Source of the DNA: Kangiella geojedonensis
Lineage (GTDB): Bacteria; Pseudomonadota; Gammaproteobacteria; Enterobacterales; Kangiellaceae
Direction: 5' to 3'
Assembly (NCBI RefSeq): GCF_000981765.1
Contig: NZ_CP010975.1
Location: forward strand, 2,418,001 to 2,482,000
DNA: 64,000 nt
Part shown: piece by piece, positions 1 through 7,773 of the stretch
Layout of the letters: each line of letters begins with the position of its first letter
How positions within the stretch are numbered: the first letter of the stretch is position 1
The notes under the pieces: model-generated
The model's input: only the letters and a program-made list of their open reading frames with translations
The model's database searches: none
What the model was told of the DNA's origin: nothing
Position numbers and translations under genes: made by a program

Positions 1-2
1 TC

Positions 3-668
3 TACTATAACCTCGAGAATCCACAGCCTTTTTTGTCTTTCGCTGCGCCACTGGATAATAAAGAAGCCAGCTTTACGCTCGATTTAACATCGGGTGCTAT
101 CGCCTATCGACGTCAACATGGAGGAGGGCGTAAGCAACATATCGCCAAGGCGTGCGGACTCAAGCATAACTGGAACCCCAATATTTTAGACGCAACCGCC
201 GGTTTGGGTAGGGATGCTGCAGAGCTTCGCAGCCTCGGCTGCTCTTTGCGCATGATCGAACGCTCACCTTTTGTTGCCAGTTTGCTTGATGATGCGATCC
301 AACGTGCTCAGCAATCCAATGTTGAATTATTTCACTCGGACTTTTCCCTATATCAAGGCCAGTCCGTGCAGTTGATAGAGCACTTAAGTCAGCAACAACA
401 GCCTGATATTATATACTTGGATCCGATGTTCCCACCGAAGTCCAAGAGCGCTGCGGTAAAAAAAGAAATGCGCTTAGTGAAGTTGTTGGTTGGCGACGAC
501 CCCGATGCAGACGAACTATTGCCCGTCGCACTTAACCACGCCAAATACCGCGTGGTGGTCAAAAGACCCAGCTACGCGCCTTTCCTCAACAACCAAAAAC
601 CCTCGATGAGCATCGAAAGCAAAGGCAATCGCTTTGATGTATATGTGCTATCATCTCCTTCATTCTAG
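3..668 (+). CDS. rsmJ: 16S rRNA (guanine1516-N2)-methyltransferase RsmJ, 5' partial
   Basis: This is a SAM-dependent methyltransferase of small-subunit rRNA. The frame is open to the left edge, and the protein visible from the in-frame TTG at 33 (211 aa) is shorter than the roughly 250 aa usual for RsmJ, so the N-terminus lies outside the window. Visible family motifs are the Gly/Arg-rich GGGRKQHIAKA block, the SAM-binding DATAGLGRDA, the YLDPMFPPKSKSAAVKKEMR block and the C-terminal RVVVKRP. These align closely with E. coli RsmJ from memory. ppiC follows 21 bp downstream on the same strand. Confidence 0.9.
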   Translation, partial: YYNLENPQPFLSFAAPLDNKEASFTLDLTSGAIAYRRQHGGGRKQHIAKACGLKHNWNPNILDATAGLGRDAAELRSLGCSLRMIERSPFVASLLDDAIQRAQQSNVELFHSDFSLYQGQSVQLIEHLSQQQQPDIIYLDPMFPPKSKSAAVKKEMRLVKLLVGDDPDADELLPVALNHAKYRVVVKRPSYAPFLNNQKPSMSIESKGNRFDVYVLSSPSF

Positions 669-689
669 AAACATCAAAGACAACACCTT

Positions 690-977
690 ATGAACAATAA
701 AGCCGCAGCATTACACATCTTGGTTAAAACCGAAGCAGAAGCTCAAGCGCTTAAGACTAAAATAGAGAAGGGCGCTGATTTTTCGACACTCGCCAAAAAA
801 CATTCCATGTGTCCCTCAAAAAAGCAGGGCGGCGATCTTGGAGAGTTTAAAAAGGGCGCAATGGTAAAGCCTTTTGATCAAGCTGTTTTCGCTAAAGACA
901 GTGACGAAAAAAACGTCATTGGTCCGGTTAAAACACGTTTCGGTTACCACCTCATTCGGGTGCTATACACCAGCTAA
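690..977 (+). CDS. ppiC: Parvulin-type peptidyl-prolyl cis-trans isomerase (PpiC-like)
   Basis: This is a 95-residue single-domain parvulin with no signal peptide, so it is probably cytoplasmic like E. coli PpiC. The protein is nearly all rotamase domain: an AALHILVK start, then LAKKHSMCPSKKQGGDLGEF and the C-terminal FGYHLIRVLY, matching PpiC in length and motif order. Parvulins catalyse isomerisation of X-Pro bonds. It runs with rsmJ and its stop codon overlaps the convergent rsmD stop by 4 bp. Confidence 0.92.
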   Translation: MNNKAAALHILVKTEAEAQALKTKIEKGADFSTLAKKHSMCPSKKQGGDLGEFKKGAMVKPFDQAVFAKDSDEKNVIGPVKTRFGYHLIRVLYTS

Positions 978-1579
978 CTTACTCGATACAACCGATACTG
1001 CAGCTGGCCCGCTTTTTTGTCCTTTAGTAGCTGCCAATTTTCGGGCAGTTCGACTTCAAGCTTCTGTTCTATTTCTAAATAAATCAGAGCCTCTTCTTTC
1101 AGCAAGTTAGTTTGCGCTAACTTACTTACAACTTCTTGTGCTAAGCCCTGATGGAAGGGGGGATCTAAAAAAACGATATCGTAGGGCTGGTGTTCTTGCA
1201 GTAGAAATTGCTTGGCGTCTTGGTGCATCAAACTACCCATTTCAGCTCCAAGCAAACCTAAGTTAGACTCCAGTTGTCGCGCAGCTTTTTTATTCAGCTC
1301 AACAAAATCAACACTAGCCGCTCCACGTGATAATGCTTCTATCCCAACGGCTCCAGAGCCAGCAAATAGATCCAAGCAACGAGCCCCATGAATGTCACTT
1401 TGCAACCAGTTAAATAACGTCTCGCGCACACGATCCAGACTTGGCCTGAGTCCCTCCACTTCAAAAAACTTTAACTTTCGACCTTTCCATTGGCCGCCAA
1501 TAACTCGAAACTGCCCGCTTTTGTTGGGCTTCTTTGTCGTGCGACGAGCGCTATCGACATATTTTTCGCGGTTGGCCAT
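974..1579 (-). CDS. rsmD: 16S rRNA (guanine966-N2)-methyltransferase RsmD
   Basis: RsmD methylates G966 of 16S rRNA during 30S assembly. The 201-aa protein has the family architecture: a basic N-terminus, FRVIGGQWKGRKL near residues 24-37, LRPSLDRVRETLFNWL, the SAM-binding DLFAGSG at 70-76 and catalytic motif IV DPPF at 139-142. Length is typical. It is divergent from ftsY with about 100 bp between the starts, which is the standard gammaproteobacterial rsmD/ftsY arrangement. Confidence 0.93.
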   Translation of the reverse strand: MANREKYVDSARRTTKKPNKSGQFRVIGGQWKGRKLKFFEVEGLRPSLDRVRETLFNWLQSDIHGARCLDLFAGSGAVGIEALSRGAASVDFVELNKKAARQLESNLGLLGAEMGSLMHQDAKQFLLQEHQPYDIVFLDPPFHQGLAQEVVSKLAQTNLLKEEALIYLEIEQKLEVELPENWQLLKDKKAGQLQYRLYRVS

Positions 1580-1680
1580 TGTGCTCCTAAGCCTCGGTAA
1601 AAAGCTGACGCTTGCTTGTCTAAAGTGGTAGGATAGCGCTTTTATTGTGTTGAATAAATAGAGAAGGTTCTAATCGGCTC

Positions 1681-3042
1681 ATGAGCGATGACAAATCTAA
1701 AAAACGTGGCCTTTTTGGCTGGTTTGGTAAGAAAGACGAAACTCCAACCAACGAATCTGACAGTAACTCCACGCCTGAAGAATTAGAGGAAAAGCTTGAG
1801 CAAGCTGAGGAAGCGCTGGAGCAGGCGATTGAAGAAGATTTGGAGCAGCAGCTTGATGCTGACACCCTTGAGACTTCTGAAGAAGCAGCACCAGAACCGA
1901 CGAAAGCCGACGACAGTACCCCTCCTAACCTTGCTGATCGGGCAAATCAATCAAATGAGCCAGTTGATTTAGCGGAAGAAACCGAAGAGGTTGTCTCAGA
2001 TACGGTTAACGAAGCAACTAACCAAACAACTGAAGAGCAAGCTCCTGTAGACGAGTCGAATGACACTCAGTCAGCCACTGGCGACACTCAAGATAAACCC
2101 ACCAAAAAAGGTTTTTTCGCACGCCTAAAAAGCGGCCTTAGCAAAACCCGTACGCAACTCACTAGTGGCATCGCGGACTTAGTGCTCGGCAGTAAGCAAA
2201 TTGATGAAGAGTTGCTGGAAGACATCGAAACCCAATTATTAATGGCGGATGTTGGCGTCGAAGCCACGCGTCGAATCATTGATGATCTCACTGACAAGTC
2301 CGAACGTAAAGAACTCAAAGACGCCCAAGCGTTAATGGACAGATTACGATTACTTCTCTCAGAAATTCTTGAACCATGCAGCGCGCCACTTGAATTAACC
2401 CATAAGCCTCATGTTATTTTGATGGTTGGTGTAAACGGTGTGGGTAAAACCACCACCATTGGTAAACTCGCTAAAAAATTCCAGCAAGATGGTAAGTCTG
2501 TCATGTTAGCCGCTGGCGATACCTTCCGTGCGGCTGCGGTCGAACAACTTCAAGTGTGGGGTGAGCGCAATAATATTCATGTCACCGCACAACATACTGG
2601 CGCTGATAGTGCTTCTGTTATTTATGATGCATTGCAATCTGCGCAACGACGTGACATCGACGTGCTGATCGCTGATACCGCAGGACGCTTACACACCAAG
2701 TCTAACTTGATGGAAGAGCTGGCTAAGGTGAAGCGTGTGATGCACAAGCTTGACCCAAGCGCGCCGCATGAAGTGATGCTGGTGGTTGATGCTGGAACCG
2801 GTCAAAATGCGTTAAACCAAGCCGAACAGTTCCACAAATCGATTAATTTGACTGGCGTCACGATCACAAAACTGGATGGCACGGCAAAAGGTGGTATTAT
2901 CTTTGCATTAGCAGATAAACTAGAAATCCCAATTCGCTTTATCGGTGTTGGTGAAGGAATTGATGATCTTCGAGAATTTAATGCCAGCGACTTTATTGAG
3001 GCTTTATTTGGCTCAGAAGCTCATTCAGAGTCGCCACAATAA
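1681..3042 (+). CDS. ftsY: Signal recognition particle receptor FtsY
   Basis: FtsY is the SRP receptor GTPase that docks ribosome-nascent chain complexes at the inner membrane. Residues 1 to about 140 form a long acidic, Glu-rich A domain of low complexity, starting with a basic patch (KKRGLFGWFGKK) that fits the lipid-binding segment. The NG domain follows, with P-loop GVNGVGKT at 250-257, DTAGR at about 332-336 and TKLDGTAKGG near 397-406. Length (453 aa) is normal for gammaproteobacterial FtsY. It heads a ftsY-ftsE-ftsX cluster, with ftsE starting 32 bp downstream. Confidence 0.96.
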   Translation: MSDDKSKKRGLFGWFGKKDETPTNESDSNSTPEELEEKLEQAEEALEQAIEEDLEQQLDADTLETSEEAAPEPTKADDSTPPNLADRANQSNEPVDLAEETEEVVSDTVNEATNQTTEEQAPVDESNDTQSATGDTQDKPTKKGFFARLKSGLSKTRTQLTSGIADLVLGSKQIDEELLEDIETQLLMADVGVEATRRIIDDLTDKSERKELKDAQALMDRLRLLLSEILEPCSAPLELTHKPHVILMVGVNGVGKTTTIGKLAKKFQQDGKSVMLAAGDTFRAAAVEQLQVWGERNNIHVTAQHTGADSASVIYDALQSAQRRDIDVLIADTAGRLHTKSNLMEELAKVKRVMHKLDPSAPHEVMLVVDAGTGQNALNQAEQFHKSINLTGVTITKLDGTAKGGIIFALADKLEIPIRFIGVGEGIDDLREFNASDFIEALFGSEAHSESPQ

Positions 3043-3074
3043 CAATCGAATCAATAGGATATTTATAACTATAA

Positions 3075-3755
3075 ATGATTGAATTCCATCAGGTTTTTAA
3101 AAGATACGAGGGCGGGCATGAGGCTCTTAAAGGCGTTAGCTTTGGTTTGCCCCGTGGTGAGATGGCTTTTTTAACTGGCCACAGCGGTGCTGGTAAAAGT
3201 ACGCTATTAAAACTCATCGCCTTGATGGAACGCCCTACGCGTGGGCAAATCATTCTTGATGATATCAACATCTCTAACGTTAAAGATCGCCAGGTTCCCT
3301 ATCACCGCCGTAAGATTGGCATGATTTTTCAAGATCACCGCTTACTGTTTGACCGCACGGTTTACGACAACGTCGCCTTGCCTTTAATCATTGCTGGCGT
3401 TTCCGATCGTGATATTCCTAAACGCGTCCGTGCCGCATTGGATAAAGTTGGCTTATTGAGCAAAGAGCGTCAATTGCCCATTCAGCTTTCTGGCGGAGAA
3501 CAACAGCGAGTAGGTATCGCCCGCGCCGTGGTTAATAAGCCCCCTTTGTTATTAGCGGATGAGCCAACGGGTAACCTGGATCCAGAGTTGTCCGAAGATA
3601 TCATGAACCTGTTCGCTCAGTTTAATCAGGTTGGGGTGAGTGTTCTCATTGCTTCACACGACTTAGGTTTAATCGCTCGCATGAAGCACCCAGTCATCGC
3701 CCTGAAAGAAGGGCGCACCATACGTAATGAACTGGCTGAGGTGGACTTCGTATGA
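3075..3755 (+). CDS. ftsE: Cell division ATP-binding protein FtsE
   Basis: FtsE is the ATPase of the FtsEX complex, which controls septal peptidoglycan hydrolysis. The 226-aa ABC domain has Walker [10 protein letters not shown] at 35-43, signature LSGGEQQR near 138-145 and Walker B LLLADEP before GNLD. The H-loop lies in IASHD. The stop overlaps the ftsX start by 4 bp (ATGA), which indicates translational coupling. Confidence 0.96.
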   Translation: MIEFHQVFKRYEGGHEALKGVSFGLPRGEMAFLTGHSGAGKSTLLKLIALMERPTRGQIILDDINISNVKDRQVPYHRRKIGMIFQDHRLLFDRTVYDNVALPLIIAGVSDRDIPKRVRAALDKVGLLSKERQLPIQLSGGEQQRVGIARAVVNKPPLLLADEPTGNLDPELSEDIMNLFAQFNQVGVSVLIASHDLGLIARMKHPVIALKEGRTIRNELAEVDFV

Positions 3756-4735
3756 GCAACCAAAAGGTCAGCACAAAAAGGGCTAGCGCCACCAGCTACA
3801 AAGTCAGCTTTCGCGACCGTTTCCGTACCGCGCTAAAGCTACACAAAGAAAACAGCATCCAAACACTACTCGATATATTGCGCCAGCCGACGAATAGCTT
3901 GATGACTATTTTGGTGTTAGCTATTGCTTTGGCCCTACCATCAGCCTTCTACTTGTTTATGACCAATGCTAAAGCTGTTTCACAATCATGGGATGGTGGC
4001 ATTAAGATGGCGCTTTACCTTGAGGATTCAGCGACTGAAAAGCAAGCTCAAGAATTACTGACAGAATTGAATCTTCGCCCCGAGTTTAAGCAGGTTACCT
4101 TTGTCAGCAAAGAAGATGCTTTACGGGAATTCAAAGACTATTCTGGCTTCGGCGACGCCTTAGATTATCTTGATAATAACCCGATGCCCTATACCATCAC
4201 TCTAGAGCCCACCGCCTCCTTTAGTGACCCTGCAGCACTTGAAACTCTCGCCCAAGAGCTTGCTGACTTGGCGCAGGTTGATCAGGCCAAATTAGACAGC
4301 GACTGGATTAAAAAATATAATTCAATTCTTACCATTTCAGAGCAGGTGGCGACATTTGTCAGCTTGATGCTGGCACTTGGCGTACTTTTGATTGTTGGTA
4401 ACACTATTCGTTTAGCTATATTAAACCGTCGTGAAGAGATCCAGGTGATCAAACTCGTTGGCGCGACCGATGCTTTTATCCGCCGTCCTTTTTTATATGC
4501 CGGTTTTTGGTATGGCCTGATCGCTGCTTTGCTGGCTGCCTTGATGGTCAACATAGTGTTCGTCTTATTGAAACAATCGACCAGCCAACTCGCTCAACTC
4601 TATAGCAGTGAGTTTTCTTTATTGGGGTTAGCGCCAAGCTTTACGCTCGGTTTATTGGTCATTGGTGCCTTACTTGGCTTAACCGGTGCTTGGGTCTCCG
4701 TTAGAAAGCATTTAAAAGACATCAATCCTCAGTAA
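3752..4735 (+). CDS. ftsX: Cell division protein FtsX
   Basis: FtsX is the membrane partner of FtsE. The 327-aa protein has a polar cytoplasmic N-terminus, one transmembrane segment near residues 48-68, a periplasmic domain of roughly 150 residues and three C-terminal transmembrane segments. The cytoplasmic turn NRREEIQVIKLVGATDAFIRRPFLY is the typical FtsX motif between TM2 and TM3. It overlaps ftsE by 4 bp. No clear terminator follows. Confidence 0.95.
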   Translation: MSNQKVSTKRASATSYKVSFRDRFRTALKLHKENSIQTLLDILRQPTNSLMTILVLAIALALPSAFYLFMTNAKAVSQSWDGGIKMALYLEDSATEKQAQELLTELNLRPEFKQVTFVSKEDALREFKDYSGFGDALDYLDNNPMPYTITLEPTASFSDPAALETLAQELADLAQVDQAKLDSDWIKKYNSILTISEQVATFVSLMLALGVLLIVGNTIRLAILNRREEIQVIKLVGATDAFIRRPFLYAGFWYGLIAALLAALMVNIVFVLLKQSTSQLAQLYSSEFSLLGLAPSFTLGLLVIGALLGLTGAWVSVRKHLKDINPQ

Positions 4736-4896
4736 TCGATATCCTCACTCTAAAGCCTGCTTCCATCTAGCCTGTTTGTAACTATTTGCTGATTAAATAG
4801 TCAATATTGATACTATGCATTTGCTTGATGGCGCTAACCTTGTTAAAAATAGTCCATATTTTTTACTAAGCGAATATCCCAAGCGAAGGACCCACA

Positions 4897-5475
4897 ATGA
4901 AACAATTAATGACTGGCATTATCGCCGCAACCGCTATTGCCTTCTCAAGTTCCTCTTCAGCTGAGCCTGTAGAGTATGAGTTTGATACTGTTCACAGCCA
5001 AATCATCTTTAAAATTAATCATTTAGGCTACTCTAACTCTTTCGGTAAGTTTCCAACGTTCCGTGGCGAATTGACTTTTGATCAAGAAGACTGGTCAAAC
5101 TCTTCTACTAGCGTTGAAATTAAAGCTGCTTCTATCGATTTAGAAAACAAAAAGTGGAACGATCATATGAAAAATGCTGATTTTTTCCACGTTGATAAGT
5201 ATTCAAAGCTCAGCTTCAAGAGCACAAAACTAGAGAAAACAGGTGACAACACAGGTGTTCTACACGGTGACTTGACAATTTTAGACAAAACTCGTCCCGT
5301 GACATTGGATCTGACGCTTAATAAAGCCGGTATTCACCCAATGTCAGAACAACAGCATGTCGGTTTTTCAGCGCGCGGCACCATTAAACGTTCAGAGTGG
5401 GGCATGACTTACGGTGTTCCAGCAGTGGCCGACGATGTTCACATTATTATTGAGGTTGAAGCATCGGCTAAGTAA
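4897..5475 (+). CDS. YceI family periplasmic protein
   Basis: This is a 192-aa secreted protein with a signal peptide (about residues 1-22, cleavage after SSSSSA). The mature part fits the YceI lipocalin-like fold: EYEFDTVHSQIIFKINHLGYS, then KNADFFHVDKYSKLSFKST, LTILDKTRPVTLDL and a C-terminal GMTYGVPAVADDVHIIIE. Family members bind isoprenoid or amphiphilic ligands in the periplasm; the ligand here is unknown. A good ribosome site (GAAGGAC) precedes the ATG. It stands alone between ftsX and rpoH. Confidence 0.88.
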   Translation: MKQLMTGIIAATAIAFSSSSSAEPVEYEFDTVHSQIIFKINHLGYSNSFGKFPTFRGELTFDQEDWSNSSTSVEIKAASIDLENKKWNDHMKNADFFHVDKYSKLSFKSTKLEKTGDNTGVLHGDLTILDKTRPVTLDLTLNKAGIHPMSEQQHVGFSARGTIKRSEWGMTYGVPAVADDVHIIIEVEASAK

Positions 5476-5483
5476 TTGATTTA

Positions 5484-5522
5484 CCTAGGTTAGTATTAGG
5501 ACTTCCCAAACCCTAGCCTAGG
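5484..5522 (+). terminator. Stem-loop downstream of the yceI-like gene
   Basis: CCTAGGTTAG at 5484-5493 can pair with CTAGCCTAGG at 5513-5522 (10 bp with one G-U pair) around a 19-nt loop. It lies just after the yceI-like stop codon, but no U-run follows, so intrinsic termination is uncertain. Confidence 0.35.
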
Positions 5523-5614
5523 GACTTCTTCAAGATGTAACACTTTCGATCAAAGCCCCGTCAATATTGACATTTCTTTACCACTTTTTTGATCAAAAGA
5601 CTGAAACTTTTTGC

Positions 5615-5620
5615 TATATT
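5615..5620 (+). promoter_or_regulatory. Candidate -10 element for rpoH
   Basis: TATATT lies directly against the first CIRCE repeat. A start about 7 bp downstream would fall inside that operator, the usual geometry for HrcA repression. The -35 match is poor (TTGATC at 5589-5594 would give a 20-bp spacer), so this is tentative. A second possibility is TTAGCA at 5651-5656 with TAATAT at 5675-5680 (18-bp spacer), which would enclose the second CIRCE. Confidence 0.3.
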
Positions 5621-5646
5621 TAGCACTCTTATTGACAAAGTGCTAA
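5620..5646. promoter_or_regulatory. CIRCE operator 1 (HrcA site), one mismatch
   Basis: The left arm TTAGCACTC (5620-5628), a 9-bp spacer and the right arm AAGTGCTAA (5638-5646) match the CIRCE consensus TTAGCACTC-N9-GAGTGCTAA with a single change in the right arm. CIRCE is the binding site of the repressor HrcA. Confidence 0.88.
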
Positions 5647-5650
5647 AAAG

Positions 5651-5677
5651 TTAGCACTCTCAAGAAAAGAGTGCTAA
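5651..5677. promoter_or_regulatory. CIRCE operator 2 (HrcA site), perfect consensus
   Basis: TTAGCACTC (5651-5659), a 9-bp spacer and GAGTGCTAA (5669-5677) reproduce the CIRCE consensus exactly. It starts 31 bp after the first copy, about three helical turns, so both could be bound on one DNA face. It ends 34 bp before the rpoH ATG and would lie in or next to the promoter or early leader. Confidence 0.95.
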
Positions 5678-5699
5678 TATCAACGTAACTATTAATTTT

Positions 5700-5705
5700 A
5701 GGAGG
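5700..5705 (+). promoter_or_regulatory. Strong Shine-Dalgarno of rpoH
   Basis: AGGAGG followed by GG lies 6 bp before the ATG at 5712, a near-ideal site that fixes this start over the out-of-frame ATG at 5708. Confidence 0.8.
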
Positions 5706-5711
5706 GGATGA

Positions 5712-6563
5712 ATGAGCAATATCCCAATGAACATGGCGCTATCGGTACCAACAGGCAGTATTGACGGATATGTCAGCACGGTCAACGCCATACCTGTTCT
5801 CTCCGCTGAAAACGAACAGGCATTAGCGCACCGCTTTAGAGATGAACAAGATCTTGACGCTGCACGCCAGTTAGTAATGGCTCACTTACGCTTTGTCGTA
5901 CATATTGCAAGAAGCTATAGTGGCTATGGTTTGCCGCAAGCAGACTTAATCCAGGAAGGTAATATTGGCCTGATGAAGGCAGTGAAACGCTTCGATCCAA
6001 CTGTAGGCGTACGTCTAGTATCGTTTGCGGTACACTGGATTAAAGCCGAGATTCATGAGTATGTATTACGCAACTGGCGCATCGTAAAAGTTGCAACAAC
6101 GAAAGCTCAGCGCAAACTGTTCTTTAACTTACGTTCTAAGAAAAAATCGTTGAACTGGTTAAATAATGAAGAAGTTAAAGCGGTTGCGGACGATTTAGGC
6201 GTCAAACCTGAAGAAGTGCGTCGCATGGAAGGTCGCTTAAATGCACGCGATGCTGCGTTTGATGCACCAGCTCAAGAAGACGACGAAAGCGCGGCTTACG
6301 CCCCGGTTCACTACTTAGAGGCGAGCAACGCAGATCCAGCCCAAGAAATTGAGCAAGAGCAATGGCAGGGCCAACGTGAAGAACGTTTAATGTATGCTTT
6401 AAAGACATTGGATGATCGTAGCCAAGATATCCTGCAACAACGCTGGTTGGGCGACCAAAAAGCAACATTGCACGAGTTGGCTGATAAGTATGGTGTTTCA
6501 GCTGAGCGTATACGTCAGTTAGAAAAGAACGCCATGAATAAGATCAAAAACGCGATTAACTAA
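5712..6563 (+). CDS. rpoH: RNA polymerase heat-shock sigma factor RpoH (sigma-32)
   Basis: RpoH directs transcription of chaperone and protease genes. The 283-aa length is normal. Region 2 carries the core-binding and -10 recognition block ([19 protein letters not shown], then [20 protein letters not shown]). The diagnostic RpoH box QRKLFFNLR follows at about residues 134-142. Region 4 ends in a helix-turn-helix ([27 protein letters not shown]). It is downstream of ftsX as in E. coli, but separated by a yceI-like gene and preceded by two CIRCE operators, implying HrcA control. A rho-independent terminator follows. Confidence 0.97.
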   Translation: MSNIPMNMALSVPTGSIDGYVSTVNAIPVLSAENEQALAHRFRDEQDLDAARQLVMAHLRFVVHIARSYSGYGLPQADLIQEGNIGLMKAVKRFDPTVGVRLVSFAVHWIKAEIHEYVLRNWRIVKVATTKAQRKLFFNLRSKKKSLNWLNNEEVKAVADDLGVKPEEVRRMEGRLNARDAAFDAPAQEDDESAAYAPVHYLEASNADPAQEIEQEQWQGQREERLMYALKTLDDRSQDILQQRWLGDQKATLHELADKYGVSAERIRQLEKNAMNKIKNAIN

Positions 6564-6582
6564 TCGTTCGTTTTACTTCGAA

Positions 6583-6607
6583 AAGCAGGCTTCGGCCTGC
6601 TTTTTTT
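6583..6607 (+). terminator. Rho-independent terminator of rpoH
   Basis: AGCAGGC, a TTCG tetraloop and GCCTGC(T) form a GC-rich stem followed by seven T residues, 20 bp after the rpoH stop. Confidence 0.9.
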
Positions 6608-6828
6608 ATGCCGCCCCCCTTTATCTCATTGGTTCTCGAGCAGTAAATCCGGCCTTATATCTCTCGAAAGTCACTAAATTTGTCACACAAAAACTACCAA
6701 TGTATAAATATTTGACACTTTTTGGCTAAAAAACCATCTATTTCTCCTGTTAATACTTGATCCAGTTCACATTTCGTAGCAGTATAAAATACACACAATA
6801 AATAAACGCTGGACTGGGGAGGCGCTCA

Positions 6829-7620
6829 ATGACAATGACCAAGCTGATATCCATATTAACTATCTTCCTGTTAACAGCATGTGGCGGTGACGAGGGAGCT
6901 GAAAACACTGAGAAAACGGTCAGCAAAGCAAAACGTGATTGCAGTTTAAGCATGGGGTGGGAGTCACGAGCTCCATACCAGTTTGAACGCAATGGTGAAA
7001 TTACCGGTATTGATGTTCAAATCTTCAAGCAAGCGGCCGATACCATCAACTGCGATGTTACTTTCGTCGAAAAATCATGGACTGAGTTGTTAACGGACTT
7101 AGAAAAAGGGGAGCTGGATGTGCTAGCAGGCGCTACTGTCACGCCCGACCGTGAAGAGTTTGCTAACTTTTCACCATCTTACCGTGATGAATCTTTTACT
7201 CTCTTTATTCGTGCTAGCAATAGCTACAATGGTAATACTCTAAGTGGCTTCTTAAGTCGTAGCCAAAAAGTTGGTATTACTAGCGATTATTTCTACGGGC
7301 AAGAAGTCTACGAACTGATGAATCACCCACAATACTCCAACCTATTCGTTGATTCAAAGTCAGGCGAACAAAGCTTCTTTAATATCCTTTATAGTGAGAT
7401 TGATGGCGTCTTAGCAGATCCCGTTGAAGGTCACTACATTATCAAGCGCAAACGTCTTGATGATAAGATCAAAGCATCGAACGTCCACATCCCAAGCGAT
7501 AGTGTGGCATTTATGTTCAGCAAGAAAACGGTCAAAGACAAACAACTAGAATCGTTACAGAAAGCTATCAAAGGCATGGTTGATAATAATCAAGTACAGC
7601 AAGTAATTTCTCAGTTTTAA
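6829..7620 (+). CDS. Periplasmic substrate-binding lipoprotein (SBP family 3)
   Basis: This 263-aa protein has a lipoprotein signal (lipobox LLTAC, lipid Cys near residue 18) followed by a family 3 solute-binding fold: SMGWESRAPYQFERNGEITGIDVQIFKQ, LTDLEKGELDVLAGATVTPDRE and a C-terminal VAFMFSKKTVKDKQ. Such proteins bind amino acids or other polar solutes. No ABC permease or ATPase lies nearby, so it may serve a distant transporter or act as a sensor. Two ATGs are available (6829 and 6835); GGGGAGG 7-13 bp upstream fits either. A TATAAA at 6783-6788 is a possible -10. A terminator follows. Confidence 0.8.
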   Translation: MTMTKLISILTIFLLTACGGDEGAENTEKTVSKAKRDCSLSMGWESRAPYQFERNGEITGIDVQIFKQAADTINCDVTFVEKSWTELLTDLEKGELDVLAGATVTPDREEFANFSPSYRDESFTLFIRASNSYNGNTLSGFLSRSQKVGITSDYFYGQEVYELMNHPQYSNLFVDSKSGEQSFFNILYSEIDGVLADPVEGHYIIKRKRLDDKIKASNVHIPSDSVAFMFSKKTVKDKQLESLQKAIKGMVDNNQVQQVISQF

Positions 7621-7634
7621 ATTTTTGACTGATA

Positions 7635-7664
7635 AAAAGCCGAGCTATTTGCTCGGCTTTTTTT
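7635..7664 (+). terminator. Rho-independent terminator
   Basis: AAAAGCCGAGC and GCTCGGCTTTT pair as an 11-bp stem around TATTT, followed by further T residues. It ends the binding-protein transcript and insulates the pigment operon that starts downstream. Confidence 0.9.
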
Positions 7665-7689
7665 GTCGTATGCGAACCGTCATAGCGGT

Positions 7690-7718
7690 TTGATGTTATG
7701 AAATTTTTCCGCTAGACT
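7690..7718 (+). promoter_or_regulatory. Candidate sigma-70 promoter of the aryl polyene-type operon
   Basis: TTGATG (7690-7695) and TAGACT (7713-7718) are separated by 17 bp, each matching 4 of 6 consensus positions. The start would be near 7725, about 50 bp before the first gene. It lies between a terminator and the first ATG, where a promoter is expected. Confidence 0.4.
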
Positions 7719-7773
7719 TCGCACACATCAATGCTGTTGATAGCACATCATATTAAGTTAAACGGATAGAATC

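Noticed and set aside
33-668. rsmJ as a truncated pseudogene
   Set aside because: The frame is open to the window edge with plausible protein, so the short length is an edge effect.
5587-5598. TTTTGATCAAAA palindrome upstream of rpoH as an operator
   Set aside because: A short AT-rich palindrome of this kind is expected often by chance; nothing ties it to a known factor.
5632-5637. TTGACA in the spacer of the first CIRCE as a -35 box
   Set aside because: No acceptable -10 at 16-18 bp downstream (the sequence there is the left arm of the second CIRCE), so it is probably chance.
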